Part shown: piece after piece, positions 63,722-64,000 of the stretch
Layout of the letters: each line of letters begins with the position of its first letter
Position numbering within the stretch: position 1 is the first letter of the stretch
Origin: Aptenodytes patagonicus
Taxonomy: Eukaryota; Chordata; Aves; Sphenisciformes; Spheniscidae
Length of the DNA: 64,000 nucleotides
Direction of reading: 5' to 3'
Assembly (NCBI RefSeq): GCF_965638725.1
Contig: NC_134949.1
Span: forward strand, 54,774,151-54,838,150
The notes under the pieces: generated by a model
The model's input: only the letters and a program-made list of their open reading frames with translations
The model's database searches: none
What the model was told of the DNA's origin: nothing
Program-made: the position numbers and the translations under genes

Positions 63722-64000
63722 TCACTGTTTCAGGGAAGGCTCTGACTCGCTTCCTGAGGCGGAGGCTTGCAGGTCTTTCTCAAGGGCTTCAATGGTCTTG
63801 GCTTGTTGCTGGGCTGTGGCTTCCAGCCTGGCCCTTCCCACTTGGAGCCTGAAAAAGAAGTACAGGCCTTACCGCAGAAGTCCACAAGAGCACAAATCCC
63901 AAAAGAAGAGTGTGAAAGAACCCCATCTAAAACAAGAGCACCTTTGGAAATCGTGTATTACTGTCTTGCTGGGATGCAAGAAGACAGTCCTGTTGTTTTC
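63722..64000 (-). pseudogene. Paralog fragment at the end of unit 3 (cut by the window)
   Basis: Start of the same border relic, including the GGAAGC donor change. The junction itself would lie about 86 bp beyond the window. Confidence 0.75.

Larger units (their letters stand above)
48566..64000. repeat. Tandem array unit 3 (truncated by window end), two internal modules
   Basis: Third head-to-tail copy, offset +13906 from unit 2 up to the module region, then +15499/15496/15521. It carries two modules, a CA repeat shorter by 4 nt (about 58840-58864) and the 25-bp promoter duplication as in unit 1. The window ends inside the border fragment of coiled-coil exons. A fourth unit is expected to start near position 64087 if the spacing holds. 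Confidence 0.94.

Overview
The window is vertebrate nuclear DNA, almost certainly from a bird. It has intron-rich genes with GT-AG splice sites, CR1 LINE 3' ends carrying the ATTCTATGATTCT terminal repeat and the CR1 ORF2 C-terminal sequence, and a CpG-island promoter. No bacterial or viral gene is supported. Nearly all long uninterrupted reading frames are antisense shadows, CR1 remnants or CpG-island artefacts.

Layout. (1) 1-15650, + strand: the 3' part of WDR91. Thirteen exons from the N-terminal region to the stop codon can be placed, with every exon phase consistent. One intron (990-1853) is a U12-type AT-AC intron. (2) 15651-17544: WDR91 3' UTR and convergent intergenic DNA ending in a CR1-like fragment. 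(3) 17545 to the window end: a head-to-tail array of large, nearly identical units, 17545-34659 (17,115 bp), 34660-48565 (13,906 bp) and 48566->64000. The third unit is still incomplete at the window end, so the array continues.

Each unit carries one minus-strand, ANKRD26/CCDC144-like gene. Its parts in order are a CpG-island exon 1, about six ankyrin repeats (exons 1-5), an acidic linker, a variable run of exon pairs, coiled-coil exons, and a 3' terminal exon with AATAAA. The exon pairs lie in an internal 1,590-bp tandem module. The module is present 3x in unit 1, 1x in unit 2 and 2x in unit 3. Each module supplies a 62-nt plus a 103-nt exon (165 nt, exactly 55 codons). I therefore predict proteins of about 764, 654 and 709 residues that differ only by whole 55-residue acidic repeats with an [10 protein letters not shown] core. 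This is an exon-pair VNTR nested inside a gene-scale tandem duplication. Each module also holds a CR1 element whose 3' tail directly forms the intron side of the 62-nt exon's splice donor.

The frame in all three copies ends at the same TAA inside a sequence that stays coding-like for about 50 more codons. The genes are therefore either C-terminally shortened or pseudogenes amplified after inactivation. At each unit border a more diverged fragment of the same family's coiled-coil exons marks the duplication junction. The sequence alone cannot show whether the copies are expressed or whether the assembled copy number is correct.
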